Below, in pieces: positions 9,234 through 18,874 of a DNA stretch of 64,000 nucleotides (position 1 is the stretch's first letter; each line of letters opens with the position of its first letter). The notes beneath the pieces are model-generated. The model saw nothing but the letters and a program-made list of their open reading frames with translations. It was not told where the DNA came from and ran no database searches. Source of the DNA: Methanothermococcus thermolithotrophicus DSM 2095 (GTDB taxonomy: Archaea; AGJL01; Methanococci; Methanococcales; Methanococcaceae); NCBI RefSeq assembly GCF_946463545.1, contig NZ_OX296583.1, positions 967,035 to 1,031,034 of the forward strand, in the 5' to 3' direction. A program made the translations under genes and the position numbers.

Positions 9234-9779
9234 TCAAGAAATATTTAAAAATCCCCTGCCAATGAGGTGAGAAATCCTTAGACATTCTGGAACTTTGCTT
9301 TTTAAACGGGTTTTTTGAATTAACTTTCTAACTTCATCTTTTTCAATTCCGATATATTGAACGTAAACATCTTCAATTTTTTCAGGTTCTGGAAAGGATT
9401 TTAATAGGTTTATTTTATTGGGCAGGTCTTTGAAGTATTTTTCCAGAGCTCCGATCATCTTAGATCTATCTGGTTTCTTTTCTACCACAACTATAACTGG
9501 TTTTTTGGTTTCCTCATTTATTTTAAAAATATCTGCAATATTGAACCCTCCAAATGTGACCCCATCTAAGAATATTGCATTTATTTTCGTGTAGTGCTTG
9601 CCCTTAACAATCTGGATAATCTTTTCAGTGACGTCATTACCGTCTCTCTGGATTTTTTTGAAGTATATTCCATCGATGATCTTGTTTCCTCTGAAATAGG
9701 TTCCAATTAAAATTACCTCATCATCTTCCTTTTTAAATGATGCGTCATCTATGCCTATTACTCCGATTTCATCCTTCAT
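9234..9779 (-). CDS. DUF99 (UPF0215) family protein
   Basis: The 181-residue protein shows the DUF99 pattern: GVIGIDDASFK at the N-terminus with paired acidic residues, then AIFLDGVTFGGFNIADI near residue 70 and PVIVVVEKKPD near 95. The family is common in archaea and structurally related to endonuclease V, but its reaction is unknown. The start lies 17 nt after the coaBC stop on the same strand, so the two are probably cotranscribed. No clear SD precedes the ATG, which suggests translational coupling. Confidence 0.88.
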   Translation of the reverse strand: MKDEIGVIGIDDASFKKEDDEVILIGTYFRGNKIIDGIYFKKIQRDGNDVTEKIIQIVKGKHYTKINAIFLDGVTFGGFNIADIFKINEETKKPVIVVVEKKPDRSKMIGALEKYFKDLPNKINLLKSFPEPEKIEDVYVQYIGIEKDEVRKLIQKTRLKSKVPECLRISHLIGRGFLNIS

Positions 9780-9796
9780 ATTATCATTTTTAGTTA

Positions 9797-10996
9797 TTAT
9801 TTCAAAAGGTTTTCATTAACAAATTTTACAATTTCTTCGGCTATCTTTCTCTTTTTTCCCTTTATTTCTACCATCTGGGATTTTGTTATTAGTATAACTT
9901 CGTTGTAGTCATCTCCAAAGTAATACTTTGATAGATCGTTTGCTATAATCATGTTCAAATTATATTCTTCCAATCTTTCTTTGGCTTTTTCAATAAGTTC
10001 TTCTTTTTTTAGTCCATATTCTGCTTTAAATCCTATTATTATTTTATCAGGGAATTTTTTTCTCAATTCTGCTAAAACCTTTGGATTTTTCTTTAATTTA
10101 ATAACTAATTCTTCATCAGAACTTATTTTCCCTTCAAAAGTATTTTCTGGTTTGTAGTCTGAAATGGCTGCACAGGAAATTATTACATCGGCATTTTTTC
10201 CTAGTTCAAGGGCTTTATTCAGCATTTCCTCGGTTGTTGTGACTTTATGGGAGTTTATATAGTAGGAAGGTTCCATTCCAAGTCCGTTTATGACTTCAAC
10301 TTCAAGACCTTCTTTACAGAATGATTCAGCCAATGAAACTCCGGTTTTTCCTGAGGACAGGTTACTTATGACTCTGACTTTATCGATAAACTCAGCAGTC
10401 CCTCCAGTTAATATTAAAACTTTTTTCTCCGAGCTCCTATTTTTATTAAGTACTTTGATAATATGCTTTGTAACATCCTCTATAGAAGATACTTTTGCTT
10501 TTTCTTCTTCCATCTTAGGTGCTATGATGTATATGTTCTTTTTTTGAGCTAAATTCGATATATGTCTCTCTTCTATTGTATCGAGCATATTTTGGTGCAT
10601 TGCAGGAACAATAAAGAGTGGCTTTTTTTCAAAGAACATCATTGCCGTGGTATTAACTATATTATCCGCAATATTCAAGGATATCTTGCTTATTATGTTG
10701 GCTGTTGCAGGATATATCACCATGGCGTCACATGTGTCATATAGATAAACATGTTCGATGTTTCCAGTGATTTCGTCCATAACCTCATTTCCGCATCCAA
10801 ATGTTAAAGCATATTTTCCGACTATTTTCTCAGTTTCTTCAGTCATTATACAGTAAACTTCAGCTCCGTGTCTTATAAGCTCTCTCATTAGTTTTGGAGC
10901 CTCTATTGCAGCTATGGATGAGGTTACTCCAACTACTATTTTTTTACCGTCTAAAAGCTTTGATTTTGAGTTTTTTATTCTCTTTGTTGGATGCAT
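9797..10996 (-). CDS. coaBC: Bifunctional phosphopantothenoylcysteine decarboxylase / phosphopantothenate-cysteine ligase
   Basis: The protein makes 4'-phosphopantetheine for coenzyme A in two steps. The N-terminal flavoprotein half has GVTSSIAAIEAPKLMREL, YPATANIISKI and PAMHQNM (decarboxylase motifs). The C-terminal half has LTGGTAEFIDKVRVISNLSSGKTG and the IIANDLSKY region of the CoaB ligase. At 399 residues it matches archaeal CoaBC. It lies between pyk and the DUF99 gene on the same strand. Confidence 0.96.
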   Translation of the reverse strand: MHPTKRIKNSKSKLLDGKKIVVGVTSSIAAIEAPKLMRELIRHGAEVYCIMTEETEKIVGKYALTFGCGNEVMDEITGNIEHVYLYDTCDAMVIYPATANIISKISLNIADNIVNTTAMMFFEKKPLFIVPAMHQNMLDTIEERHISNLAQKKNIYIIAPKMEEEKAKVSSIEDVTKHIIKVLNKNRSSEKKVLILTGGTAEFIDKVRVISNLSSGKTGVSLAESFCKEGLEVEVINGLGMEPSYYINSHKVTTTEEMLNKALELGKNADVIISCAAISDYKPENTFEGKISSDEELVIKLKKNPKVLAELRKKFPDKIIIGFKAEYGLKKEELIEKAKERLEEYNLNMIIANDLSKYYFGDDYNEVILITKSQMVEIKGKKRKIAEEIVKFVNENLLK

Positions 10997-11035
10997 GATA
11001 TCTACCGTTTTTTTGATGTGTCGAAATTTTTTTTA

Positions 11036-12385
11036 TTATATTATTTCAACTTTTATAACATTTGTTTTATTTTCTCCTATAGGGTGACCTAGTGTGATTA
11101 TAAATGTACCTTCTTTTATCTCCTTTTTTGCTATTTCCCTGGAGATATCTAACATTTTATCTATATGGTTGACTTCATCAACTATACATGGCGAAACTCC
11201 CCAAAACAGTTTTAGTTTTCTTAACGTTGTTAAGTTTGGTGTTGGGGCAATTATTGGAACCGTAGGCTTAAATTTGGATATTAGTATTGCAGTTTTCCCT
11301 GACCTTGTTGGGGTTATTATGATTTTTGGATCAAGTTTGTTATACAGCGTGTGTGTTGCATAGGCGATTCCTGTGGAAACAGAAGGTTCTTCTAAATTGC
11401 CATCTTTTCCAAACTTTTCTATGTTCTTTTCCGAGACTCTAGCGACTGTGTCCATTGTTCTAATGGCTTCTACTGGATATTTACCAATTGTGGTTTCATT
11501 TGAAAGCATAAGACAGTCTGTTCCATCAAATATCGCATTTGCAATATCTGTAACTTCAGCTCTCGTTGGGTATGGGTTATTTATCATTGAATCCAACATC
11601 TGAGTTGCAGTGATGGTTAATTTACCGTATTTGTTTGAAATGGCCATTATATTTTTTTGTTCAATAGGGATATACTCGATGGGTATTTCAACCCCTAAAT
11701 CTCCCCTAGCTATTATAACACCATCTGCAAACTTAACGATATCTTCAATGTTATTCAACCCTTCCCTGGTTTCTATTTTTGCAATTATTGAGCTATCTCC
11801 ATTATAGTCTTTTATTATATTCCTTAAATTAATTATATCGTCTTTGTTTCTTACAAAAGAGAGTGCAATGTATTCAAAATCGTTTTCAACAGCAAATTTA
11901 ATGTGTTCAATATCTTCATCTGATATTATCGGCATTTTTAAAGAAGCATCTGGAAGATTTATGCCCATACCTTCTTTTACAATCCCTCCCCTTATAACTC
12001 TGGCAAAGATTAACTCATTCACGACATCTTTAACTTCAAGTTTTATTTTTCCATCGTTTATTAATATTAAATTCCCTTTATTCAATTCAACAGGGTTGTA
12101 TGTTAGAATTATATCTTTTCCAATGATTGCCTCTTCACCTTCTTTTAATTCATATTTAAATGCTTTTTTTACTCTTATCTTATTCCCCTTTAGGTCCATA
12201 AGCTTTGCAATGTTATGTTTTTCCAGTACTTCTAGAACTCTTTTGATCTGATTGATTGATGCATGAGACATGTTGAACCTTACACCATCTATTGTATCAA
12301 TAACTTCATCTAGTTTATTTTCTAGTGATGGGCCCATGGTAACTAAAATTTTGGTTTTCCTATGTTCTGTGGATTCATTTAACAC
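11036..12385 (-). CDS. pyk: Pyruvate kinase
   Basis: The 449-residue enzyme converts phosphoenolpyruvate and ADP to pyruvate and ATP. Seen are the N-terminal TKILVTMGPS and VRFNMSHAS, the metal/substrate motif AKIETREGLNNIEDI, ARGDLGVEIP, and the signature TATQMLDSMINNPYPTRAEVTDIANAIFDG. The C-terminal effector domain is present but short, as usual in archaea. The SD GGGGGGATT lies directly before the ATG. It is upstream of coaBC (39 nt) in the same direction. Confidence 0.97.
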   Translation of the reverse strand: MLNESTEHRKTKILVTMGPSLENKLDEVIDTIDGVRFNMSHASINQIKRVLEVLEKHNIAKLMDLKGNKIRVKKAFKYELKEGEEAIIGKDIILTYNPVELNKGNLILINDGKIKLEVKDVVNELIFARVIRGGIVKEGMGINLPDASLKMPIISDEDIEHIKFAVENDFEYIALSFVRNKDDIINLRNIIKDYNGDSSIIAKIETREGLNNIEDIVKFADGVIIARGDLGVEIPIEYIPIEQKNIMAISNKYGKLTITATQMLDSMINNPYPTRAEVTDIANAIFDGTDCLMLSNETTIGKYPVEAIRTMDTVARVSEKNIEKFGKDGNLEEPSVSTGIAYATHTLYNKLDPKIIITPTRSGKTAILISKFKPTVPIIAPTPNLTTLRKLKLFWGVSPCIVDEVNHIDKMLDISREIAKKEIKEGTFIITLGHPIGENKTNVIKVEII

Positions 12386-12545
12386 ATAATCCCCCCGTTT
12401 CTTTCATATGTGCTTAAAAGGTTTTTTATATTTTGTAAAAAAGATTATTATATGTGGGCATCTAGTGGCCATAACCAACAACATCGATAAAAGAATATAT
12501 AGTTTGCAATATATTAAGAGTAAGGTTGTAAACGTGGGTGGGAAA

Positions 12546-13370
12546 ATGTTCTCTGAAAAATATATTAAAGAGCCTTTGAATTATGCATACTCTGATCTTA
12601 AGAAGATTTTTGTAGGAGGTGTTCTTGAATTATTATCCATGGCAGGAATGATTTTTGGATTTTTCCTGATAATTATGGGAGTAATGCCTTATATGCCAGG
12701 TTTTCATATGCCTATGACATTTGGGACAGCATTTTCTGGAATTGGAGTTCTATTTGGGTTAGTGTCTCTTGTTTTAGGTGTCATATTCTCGGTTTTCGTT
12801 AATGGGTATTATATGAAAGTTATTCAAAAAACTTTGAATAATGAAGATATTCTTCCAGAATGGGATAATTTTAAAGAGTTGTTTGTGAAGGGGCTTTTGT
12901 ATATAATAGGTGCTTTGCTACTATCTATGCTCTTTAGTATTCCATATGTTATTTTGGAACTTGTGGGGGTTGTTTACAATATTGACTCACTTGCATTTAT
13001 ATTGTTTAGCAACCTGGTGTCATTGATTATATTAATACTGAGTATACTGGTTATACCTCTTGCTATAATTAATTTTGTGGCAAAAGACAGATTTTTAGGA
13101 TTTTTTCAGTTTAAAGAGATTATATCAAAAATATCGTTTGAATATGTCGGAGTATTGGTTGTAGTTGCAGTGATTTCAATGGGAGCGTTTCTATTGTGGA
13201 TGATGATGATTGGGCTTATTGTAGCTGTACTGTACATTATTAATGGAATTCTAGCGGTAATGGGCTTTGCACTATTTTTACTAACCATTCCGTTTTTAAA
13301 CGTATTTTTAAAAATATTCTCGTTTAGATGTTATGGAAAATATTACTGTAGTGCAACGCAAAATAAATAG
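12546..13370 (+). CDS. DUF4013-type membrane protein
   Basis: The 274-residue integral membrane protein opens with EKYIKEPLNYAYSDLKKIFVGGVLELLS and then about six hydrophobic helices, with NGYYMKVIQKTLNNEDILPEWDNFKELFVKG between helices. That PEWDN/FxxLFxxG pattern is typical of DUF4013. I chose the ATG at 12546 because GGGTGGG lies 5 nt upstream; an in-frame ATG at 12408 has no SD. Function is unknown. It is divergent from pyk. Confidence 0.8.
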   Translation: MFSEKYIKEPLNYAYSDLKKIFVGGVLELLSMAGMIFGFFLIIMGVMPYMPGFHMPMTFGTAFSGIGVLFGLVSLVLGVIFSVFVNGYYMKVIQKTLNNEDILPEWDNFKELFVKGLLYIIGALLLSMLFSIPYVILELVGVVYNIDSLAFILFSNLVSLIILILSILVIPLAIINFVAKDRFLGFFQFKEIISKISFEYVGVLVVVAVISMGAFLLWMMMIGLIVAVLYIINGILAVMGFALFLLTIPFLNVFLKIFSFRCYGKYYCSATQNK

Positions 13371-13406
13371 GAAAATAAAATAAAAGAAAAAGGTAGTAAT
13401 AATTGA

Positions 13407-14573
13407 TTATGGTTTAAACTCTCCTTTTTCTATTCTTTTCTTTAGTTCTTTAGCGAGTTTTAATGCTCTTTCTCTATCGGACTGTCTGCAGGTTACTGGA
13501 ATTCTCAAAACACTGTTTCTTTTCATTTGATATATTCCATAAGGACAGGAATCGACACATACTCCACAACCAACACAATCTTCATTTGGAAGTCTTCTAC
13601 CGCCTAAGTGGTCGATTCTTTTAATGGCTTTTGTTGGGCACATCTTTTCTGCATTACAGTTATCGCAATTTCTACATCTGTGTACATTTACCCTAGGTCT
13701 GAACTCTGCACCTTCCCAAGCTTCTGAATACTTTCCATTATCAATTATCTCCCTACCTATAACATTTGTTAATGGAAGGCCAATATCTTCGTCAAGAGTT
13801 TTTAAATATTCTTTATTCTCTTCATTAACTTCAATTGGGACTGCAATTGTATTGAAAATCTCAACACCGCCTGATGTTATAAAACCACCAAGGTAGTAAG
13901 GATCCATTTCGTGCATGTCTGCGGATATCATTATATTTGGCTTTTTCTCAGAATGTCTTGTACCAAAACCTAATATAACACCTTCTGAACCATTTAATAG
14001 GATTCTCTTTCCTAAGAGTTCTTTTTCATCAACTTTCATGTTTTGAAGTGGGTTGAGCTCACCACAACCTGAAAATGAAACCTCTCCTTTTTGTAACATC
14101 CTTCTGTGGAATATGGTTTTAACTGGATCTCCAAGATTTGTAACTGCAACGTAGTTTTTAAATGCCATCCTAGTACCTATCATTCTTGCAGTAGGAATTT
14201 CATCCAATGTTAATGTTTTTTCAAATGTCTTTCCTTCACTTTCAACTTTTACATCAACTTCTTTTCCGGCTATCAAATCCTTGAATAAAAATCCTCCGCC
14301 GTAATTCCCATTGTAGGTAGTTCCAAATACAACGGCATCCACACTTCCAAGGAATTCATTAGGGCATGGTCCAACATGACCTTCAATACCGTTCATATAG
14401 ATTTTTTCAGCTTTTCTAAATCTTTCACCTATAGGGATGTAGAAAACCGCCATAGTTCCAGACATTATTCCGCATGTTGCAGAAGTTACAATGTCTATTT
14501 CGTCGATTTTGTCTTCTTCATTGTTTCTAATCATTTTTTTTAGTTCATCAACTGTAACAACGACTTTATCCAT
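13407..14573 (-). CDS. Methanogenesis marker 16 metalloprotein (DUF39 plus ferredoxin domain)
   Basis: The protein has an N-terminal DUF39 domain (SATCGIMSGTMAVFYIPIG, GHVGPCPNEFLGSVDAVVFGT, FSGCGELNPLQNM) and a C-terminal pair of cysteine clusters, C-x2-C-x2-C-x4-CP and C-x2-C-x2-C-x3-CP, fit for two 4Fe-4S centres. DUF39 proteins with ferredoxin partners act in sulfide-based homocysteine synthesis in some methanogens. Marker 16 is the methanogen-specific paralogue, and its exact role here is not proven. The ATG at 14573 sits 5 nt after GGTGA; a GTG three codons upstream overlaps the SD and is less likely. Confidence 0.88.
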   Translation of the reverse strand: MDKVVVTVDELKKMIRNNEEDKIDEIDIVTSATCGIMSGTMAVFYIPIGERFRKAEKIYMNGIEGHVGPCPNEFLGSVDAVVFGTTYNGNYGGGFLFKDLIAGKEVDVKVESEGKTFEKTLTLDEIPTARMIGTRMAFKNYVAVTNLGDPVKTIFHRRMLQKGEVSFSGCGELNPLQNMKVDEKELLGKRILLNGSEGVILGFGTRHSEKKPNIMISADMHEMDPYYLGGFITSGGVEIFNTIAVPIEVNEENKEYLKTLDEDIGLPLTNVIGREIIDNGKYSEAWEGAEFRPRVNVHRCRNCDNCNAEKMCPTKAIKRIDHLGGRRLPNEDCVGCGVCVDSCPYGIYQMKRNSVLRIPVTCRQSDRERALKLAKELKKRIEKGEFKP

Positions 14574-14582
14574 GATAATCAC

Positions 14583-14821
14583 CTTTCCGAGTAAGCGAGG
14601 AGAGCTATGAAAATTCGATTTTTATTCAATCTCCAAGTATAATAATATGAGCTACGAAACCGAAGGCTTCACCTATTCTAATAAAATATGGTTAAGTTTT
14701 AAAACTGAAGGTTTTATAGGTATAAGGGCAGGACAAATATTTATATGTAATTAATAATGTTTTCTATTTTTACACATAATTAATGGTGTTCTTGCTATAT
14801 TAATTTTTATGGAGGTAGAAT
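14583..14821. other. Divergent intergenic region with palindrome fragments
   Basis: The segment next to 14590-14720 holds fragments like those seen between other genes here (for example AAACCGAAGGCTTC and AAACTGAAGGTTTT). The right part contains ATATTTATATG near 14736, a plausible TATA box for the methyltransferase gene, and its SD GGAGGT just before 14822. No gene is seen. Confidence 0.4.
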
Positions 14822-15601
14822 ATGAAACTTAATCTTAAAGTTCCACAGTGGCACTATAGCATGCTTTTGGATGATGATAGAGTAGCTATTTTTAAGGAAG
14901 CCATTGAAAGAACCGTTAAAGAAGGAGATGTTGTTTATGACTTAGGGACTGGAAGTGGAATATTGGCCATGATTGCAGCTCAAAAGGCTAAAAAAGTTTA
15001 TGCCATAGAGCTAGATCCAATAACTGTAGAATATACCAAGGAAAACATTGAAAATAATGGATTTGATAATATAGAGGTCATAGAAGGAGATGCAAGGGAT
15101 TATGTATTTAAGGAAAAAGCAGATGTTGTAGTTGCCGAGCTACTTGATACTGCACTTATAACCGAACCTCAAGTTCCAGTAATTAACTCCATTATAAAAA
15201 AAGGGTTAATTAAGGATTCAGGTAAAATTATTCCAGAAGAAGTATACAATACTGTACAGCTTGTTGAAGCCAAAATGGGTCATATATACTATGATGAAGA
15301 GGTTAAATCAAAATCGATTTCGCAGGAAGTCCTCTATGACACAATTAATTTTTATAAAATAAACAACGAAAAGGTTTCCTATTGTTTAAAGTTTGAAGTG
15401 TTTGAAGACTGTGATTTTTTAGGAATAAGACTCAATACATATACTAAATTAATTGACAACATAGTTTCAGGGAGTACGCCAATGCTAAATCCTCCTTTGG
15501 TAATTCCATTAAATAAACCTGTAAAAAAAGGAATGGTTGAGATTAAACTATCCTATAGAATGGGTGGGGATTTGGAGAGTATAAAGGTTAACCTGATTTA
15601 A
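14822..15601 (+). CDS. SAM-dependent methyltransferase, PRMT-like fold
   Basis: The 259-residue protein has a clear class I methyltransferase core: motif I VYDLGTGSGILAMIAAQ near residue 40, motif post-I VYAIELDP, EGDARDY near 95 and a VVAELLDTALITEPQ motif near 105 that resembles the double-E region of arginine methyltransferases. The C-terminal half is beta-rich. The substrate is unknown. The ATG follows GGAGGT. The next gene, an ATP-grasp ligase, begins about 28 nt after the stop, so the two are probably cotranscribed. Confidence 0.82.
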   Translation: MKLNLKVPQWHYSMLLDDDRVAIFKEAIERTVKEGDVVYDLGTGSGILAMIAAQKAKKVYAIELDPITVEYTKENIENNGFDNIEVIEGDARDYVFKEKADVVVAELLDTALITEPQVPVINSIIKKGLIKDSGKIIPEEVYNTVQLVEAKMGHIYYDEEVKSKSISQEVLYDTINFYKINNEKVSYCLKFEVFEDCDFLGIRLNTYTKLIDNIVSGSTPMLNPPLVIPLNKPVKKGMVEIKLSYRMGGDLESIKVNLI

Positions 15602-15628
15602 TGCAACATCTATTGGGATGGTGAGATT

Positions 15629-16450
15629 ATAGAAAAAATTGGAATACTCTGTCATAGAAAAACCCCTGAGAATATAATGATCTATGAAGAATTTAAAAAC
15701 AGAGGTACAGATGTCGATTTTTTAGATGTTATGGATTTAATATGTGGAACCGAAAAATACGAATATGATTTAATAGTTTCAAGGGTAGAAAGGGACTATT
15801 TAACTGAAGGTATTTATGCACTTAAACACTTTGAAAACGAAGAGGTATCTGTAATAAACTCTTCAGAAGCTATAGAAACCTGCCAAAATAAGTATTTAAC
15901 TTATTTGAAATTAAAAGAATACATGCCAAAGTCTTTTTTGACCTACACAGAGGACTTTGAGAAAATAAAAGAAACACTGAATAAAAATGGTTTTGAGTTT
16001 CCAGTTGTAGTTAAGCCAGTATATGGAGGATATGGAAACGGTGTTTTAAAGGTCAACAATCTTGAAGAGCTAAAGAATATTTTCGAGCTCCTAAGATTTA
16101 ATAAAAAAGAGATTTTTATTCAAGAGTATGTTCCATACAAACACGACATAAGGGCCTTTGTTGTTGGAGATAGTATAGTTGGTGCAATGGAGAGGATTCC
16201 AAAAAACGACTGGAGGGCAAACTATTCTTTAGGGTGCGATATAAGGGAGTTTAAATTAAATGATACTATTGAAGACATGGTTTTAAAATCAGCTGAAAAA
16301 TTAGGGGCAGATATAGTAGGTATTGATGTATTAATAGATGGTAATCAAATTTACATCTTAGAGGCAAATATAACCCCTCAATTTAGGGGTATGATGAATT
16401 TTGTTAATATTCCAAAAGAGATTGTTAATTACTGTTTAAAACAGATATAA
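15629..16450 (+). CDS. RimK-family ATP-grasp glutamate ligase, probable AUA start
   Basis: The product is a RimK-type ATP-grasp ligase of the kind that adds glutamate to methanogen cofactors (candidates: MptN for tetrahydromethanopterin, CofF for F420). Seen are FPVVVKPVYGGYGNGV (ATP loop), FIQEYVPYKHDIRAFVVGD, and GIDVLIDGNQIYILEANITPQF (metal-binding E and N). Conserved sequence EKIGILCHRKTPEN extends upstream of the first ATG (15677). Between the previous stop and 15677 there is no in-frame ATG, GTG or TTG. GGTGA at 15620-15624 lies 4 nt before an ATA at 15629, giving 273 aa starting (M)EKIGIL. I infer ATA initiation; ATT at 15626 is the alternative. Confidence 0.8.
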   Translation: MEKIGILCHRKTPENIMIYEEFKNRGTDVDFLDVMDLICGTEKYEYDLIVSRVERDYLTEGIYALKHFENEEVSVINSSEAIETCQNKYLTYLKLKEYMPKSFLTYTEDFEKIKETLNKNGFEFPVVVKPVYGGYGNGVLKVNNLEELKNIFELLRFNKKEIFIQEYVPYKHDIRAFVVGDSIVGAMERIPKNDWRANYSLGCDIREFKLNDTIEDMVLKSAEKLGADIVGIDVLIDGNQIYILEANITPQFRGMMNFVNIPKEIVNYCLKQI

Positions 16451-16467
16451 TAAAATAAATACATGTA

Positions 16468-17127
16468 TTATATATTTTCTGTAAATATTTTTCTAACCTC
16501 ATCCAAAGCCTCTGTTTTTGCTAAAACCAAGATTCTATCATGCGGTTTTAATTCGGTCTTTCCGTCAGGTATTTTTAACTCTTCCCCATCATATATTGCT
16601 ATTATTAAATAATCTTGATTCTTTTCAAGGTCCATTATTTTTTTATTGGCTATACGCGACTTGGGGGGAATAATAAGCTCTAAAATTTCTGCATCTCCTC
16701 TACCAACTATGGCAAGATCTACAACTCCAGGTCTGTCAATTAGTTTTTCAATGTAGTTAGCTGCTACAAGTTCTGGACTTACTACAACATCTATTCCAAG
16801 ACTCTCAAACACCCCTTTGTATTCAGGTTCATTAACTCTTGCAATGGTTTTTTGTACATTGTAATTCTTTGCTATCAGGGAGCTCATTAGGTTTATTTCC
16901 TGCTTTCCAGTAACTGCAATAAACATGTCTGCGTCATCAATCCCTGCACTTTCTAATGTTTTGATCCGTGTACAATCGCCGTTTATTACTAAAGCATCAA
17001 TTTCACTGGCGATATCCTCACAGACTTTTTTATCAGTGTCCAAGAGGACCAAGTCGTGACCCTTTCCAGATAAGGATTTTGCAAGGGTACTTCCTACCCT
17101 TCCCATTCCAGCAATGATTATATACAT
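16468..17127 (-). CDS. trkA: TrkA-family potassium uptake regulator (RCK domains)
   Basis: The 219-residue protein has an N-terminal nucleotide-binding domain MYIIIAGMGRVGSTLAKSLSGKGHDLVLLDTD and a C-terminal TrkA-C domain (ILELIIPPKSRIANKKI through PHDRILVLAKTE). It binds NAD(H) or ATP on the cytoplasmic face of a Trk/Ktr K+ channel, whose gene is not in this window. I start it at the ATG at 17127, which follows GTGGGG; 15 extra upstream codons are in frame but lack an SD and reach into hairpin-rich DNA. Confidence 0.9.
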   Translation of the reverse strand: MYIIIAGMGRVGSTLAKSLSGKGHDLVLLDTDKKVCEDIASEIDALVINGDCTRIKTLESAGIDDADMFIAVTGKQEINLMSSLIAKNYNVQKTIARVNEPEYKGVFESLGIDVVVSPELVAANYIEKLIDRPGVVDLAIVGRGDAEILELIIPPKSRIANKKIMDLEKNQDYLIIAIYDGEELKIPDGKTELKPHDRILVLAKTEALDEVRKIFTENI

Positions 17128-17171
17128 AGAATATCCCCACGTTTTCATTATTAATTGTCGAGATCGAAACA

Positions 17172-17465
17172 ATCGGAGCTCACGAAGTGAGCGTTATAAA
17201 AACCTAACGGTTGAACAAAAACTCTTCGAGTTTTTATAGCCCGCCACTATCGTGTCGGTTTTCGAATCCAGTAGGTTTTATAGCCCGCCACTATCACCGA
17301 GCGAAGCGAAGGTGAGCTACATCCACCGCAACATAGTTGCGGGGAGGTTGAATAATCGTAGATTATTCAACCAATCCGAAGGATTTGTTCAATCGTGGTG
17401 GTTTTCAAAACCCCTAACGGGAAGAGCTATGAAAATCCCGTAAGGGATTTTCATTCATAGTCCCA
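17172..17465. repeat. Cluster of short palindromes between trkA and the DUF483 gene
   Basis: About 290 nt are built almost entirely from short inverted repeats: CTCACGAAGTGAG, GTTGAATAATC with its partner GATTATTCAAC, AATCCGAAGGATT, and AAATCCCGTAAGGGATTTT. TTTTATAGCCCGCCACTATC occurs twice as a direct repeat. Modules such as GAGCGAAGCGAAG and AATCCGAAGGATTTGTTCAA recur elsewhere in the window, including inside bioF. Several open frames through this DNA look like chance products. Confidence 0.8.
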
Positions 17466-17496
17466 AATAATTATTATAAAGTGCGTATTATATTCT

Positions 17497-18060
17497 TCAT
17501 TTTTTAAGAATTATTTTTTCGTAGTATTCGTCGTAGGCACCATGGAAGTGAGGTAGTTCTTTAAACAATTCATCCTCCAATTTTGTTATATTTAAATAAT
17601 CCTCATAAGTTACAAATGCCATTAATTTTCTATTCCAAGCTTCTTTGCATTTAAGACTGCACGGTATGAATCCAGATGGTAAAATTATTGCATAGGTGTT
17701 TTCATCTATATTCATTTCATCTATTTCTTTTAAATGATCCCTATCTATTCCAAATCTTGCATTCTCTGAAAAAGATATTATACAACATTTTGGATAATCC
17801 AGTAATTCTCCAAGTTCATAATCATCCAATCTTCTGTAGATCCCCAATTCAGAGGAAACCATTGGATCTATTGCCGGTCTAATCTTAGGATTATATTTCT
17901 CAACTATTTCAATCTGTTTATTTAGTCTGGCTATTATGTAGTCAAATTTTTCATCATCCATTCTTTTTATATGGTTTTCAAGTGCTTTGGATTCTGTTTT
18001 TTCTTCCCTTATTTCCATTATTTTTTCAAGAATTTGTTTTATATGATCTCCGGCATTCAT
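17497..18060 (-). CDS. DUF483 family protein
   Basis: The 187-residue protein contains LGELLDYPKCCIISFSENAR near residue 85-105 and ILPSGFIPCSLKCKEA near 125-140. The paired cysteines in YPKCC and PCSLKC are the mark of the archaeal DUF483 family and suggest a metal site. The N-terminal 60 residues are helical and charged. The SD GAGTGA precedes the ATG. The reaction is unknown. Confidence 0.82.
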   Translation of the reverse strand: MNAGDHIKQILEKIMEIREEKTESKALENHIKRMDDEKFDYIIARLNKQIEIVEKYNPKIRPAIDPMVSSELGIYRRLDDYELGELLDYPKCCIISFSENARFGIDRDHLKEIDEMNIDENTYAIILPSGFIPCSLKCKEAWNRKLMAFVTYEDYLNITKLEDELFKELPHFHGAYDEYYEKIILKK

Positions 18061-18112
18061 GGTATTTCACTCTTCTTAAATTTTAAGTGCGATAATATAG
18101 TATCAGTCAGTA

Positions 18113-18622
18113 TCAATCAAAATTATTATTTTCAAAAACCTTAGACATGCAACCGCCTATAAATCCTGCAAGGGCGTCATCCAAAAATACAAGACCTTCT
18201 TTATCAAGAGCTCCTATGATACCTGGTTTTTTAGCATCATAATGCCTGAAATTAAAAATCCCTTTAGTTCCTGCTATTTCATTTGCTAAGGCCATTCCTA
18301 TAACTTCATCCACGTATATGTAGTTTGGATCGCTTTCATAGTCAAATGGGAGGTTTCCATTCTTCCCTTCTTCTTCCAATTTTATGGCTGCTATTATTAA
18401 GGTTGATACATTTGGGTTATTTAGGTTTTCTACAATTATTTTTTCTAATTTTGATCTAATAGCATCTTTCTCATTTTCTTCACAGATACAGAGCTCCATT
18501 CCACTATCCAGCATATTAATAATATCAATCTTATAAGTTTTTAAAAGTTTTAAAACTTTATCTCCCGACATATTTTTATTTAATGAATCGCATTTATTTT
18601 TTGAAGAAGATGACTTTTTCAT
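18113..18622 (-). CDS. PgpA/CobZ-like phosphatase
   Basis: The 169-residue protein resembles the phosphatidylglycerophosphatase A superfamily used in methanogens as alpha-ribazole-phosphate phosphatase (CobZ): IYVDEVIGMALANEIAG near residue 105 and FNFRHYDAKKPGIIGALDKE and LDDALAGFIGG near the C-terminus carry the conserved acidic residues. A cobalamin role would fit an organism that also has cbiG (24878-25852), but the genes are not adjacent. The SD AAGGTG precedes the ATG. The N-terminal 20 residues are Ser/Lys-rich and may be disordered. Confidence 0.72.
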   Translation of the reverse strand: MKKSSSSKNKCDSLNKNMSGDKVLKLLKTYKIDIINMLDSGMELCICEENEKDAIRSKLEKIIVENLNNPNVSTLIIAAIKLEEEGKNGNLPFDYESDPNYIYVDEVIGMALANEIAGTKGIFNFRHYDAKKPGIIGALDKEGLVFLDDALAGFIGGCMSKVFENNNFD

Positions 18623-18874
18623 TTAAAAACACCTTGATTATATAAGTCCTTGATTGCATAAAGTATTACATAGTTATTCTCAATATATAAACCATAAATT
18701 ATCATAAATTTATTATAATTATGATATATAATTAAATCAGGTTTAAATTGAATTTATCCAAATAATAGAGCAGTAGTAAAACGTTTAGAAAACGTTTAGT
18801 ATATAATATTTAACATGTAATAAAATATATGAATATGCTACTATTATTGACAATATACGGAGATGAACCAAATT

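Noticed and set aside
17252..17443. 63-codon open frame on the plus strand
   Set aside because: It runs through back-to-back palindromes and has no SD or recognisable protein character.
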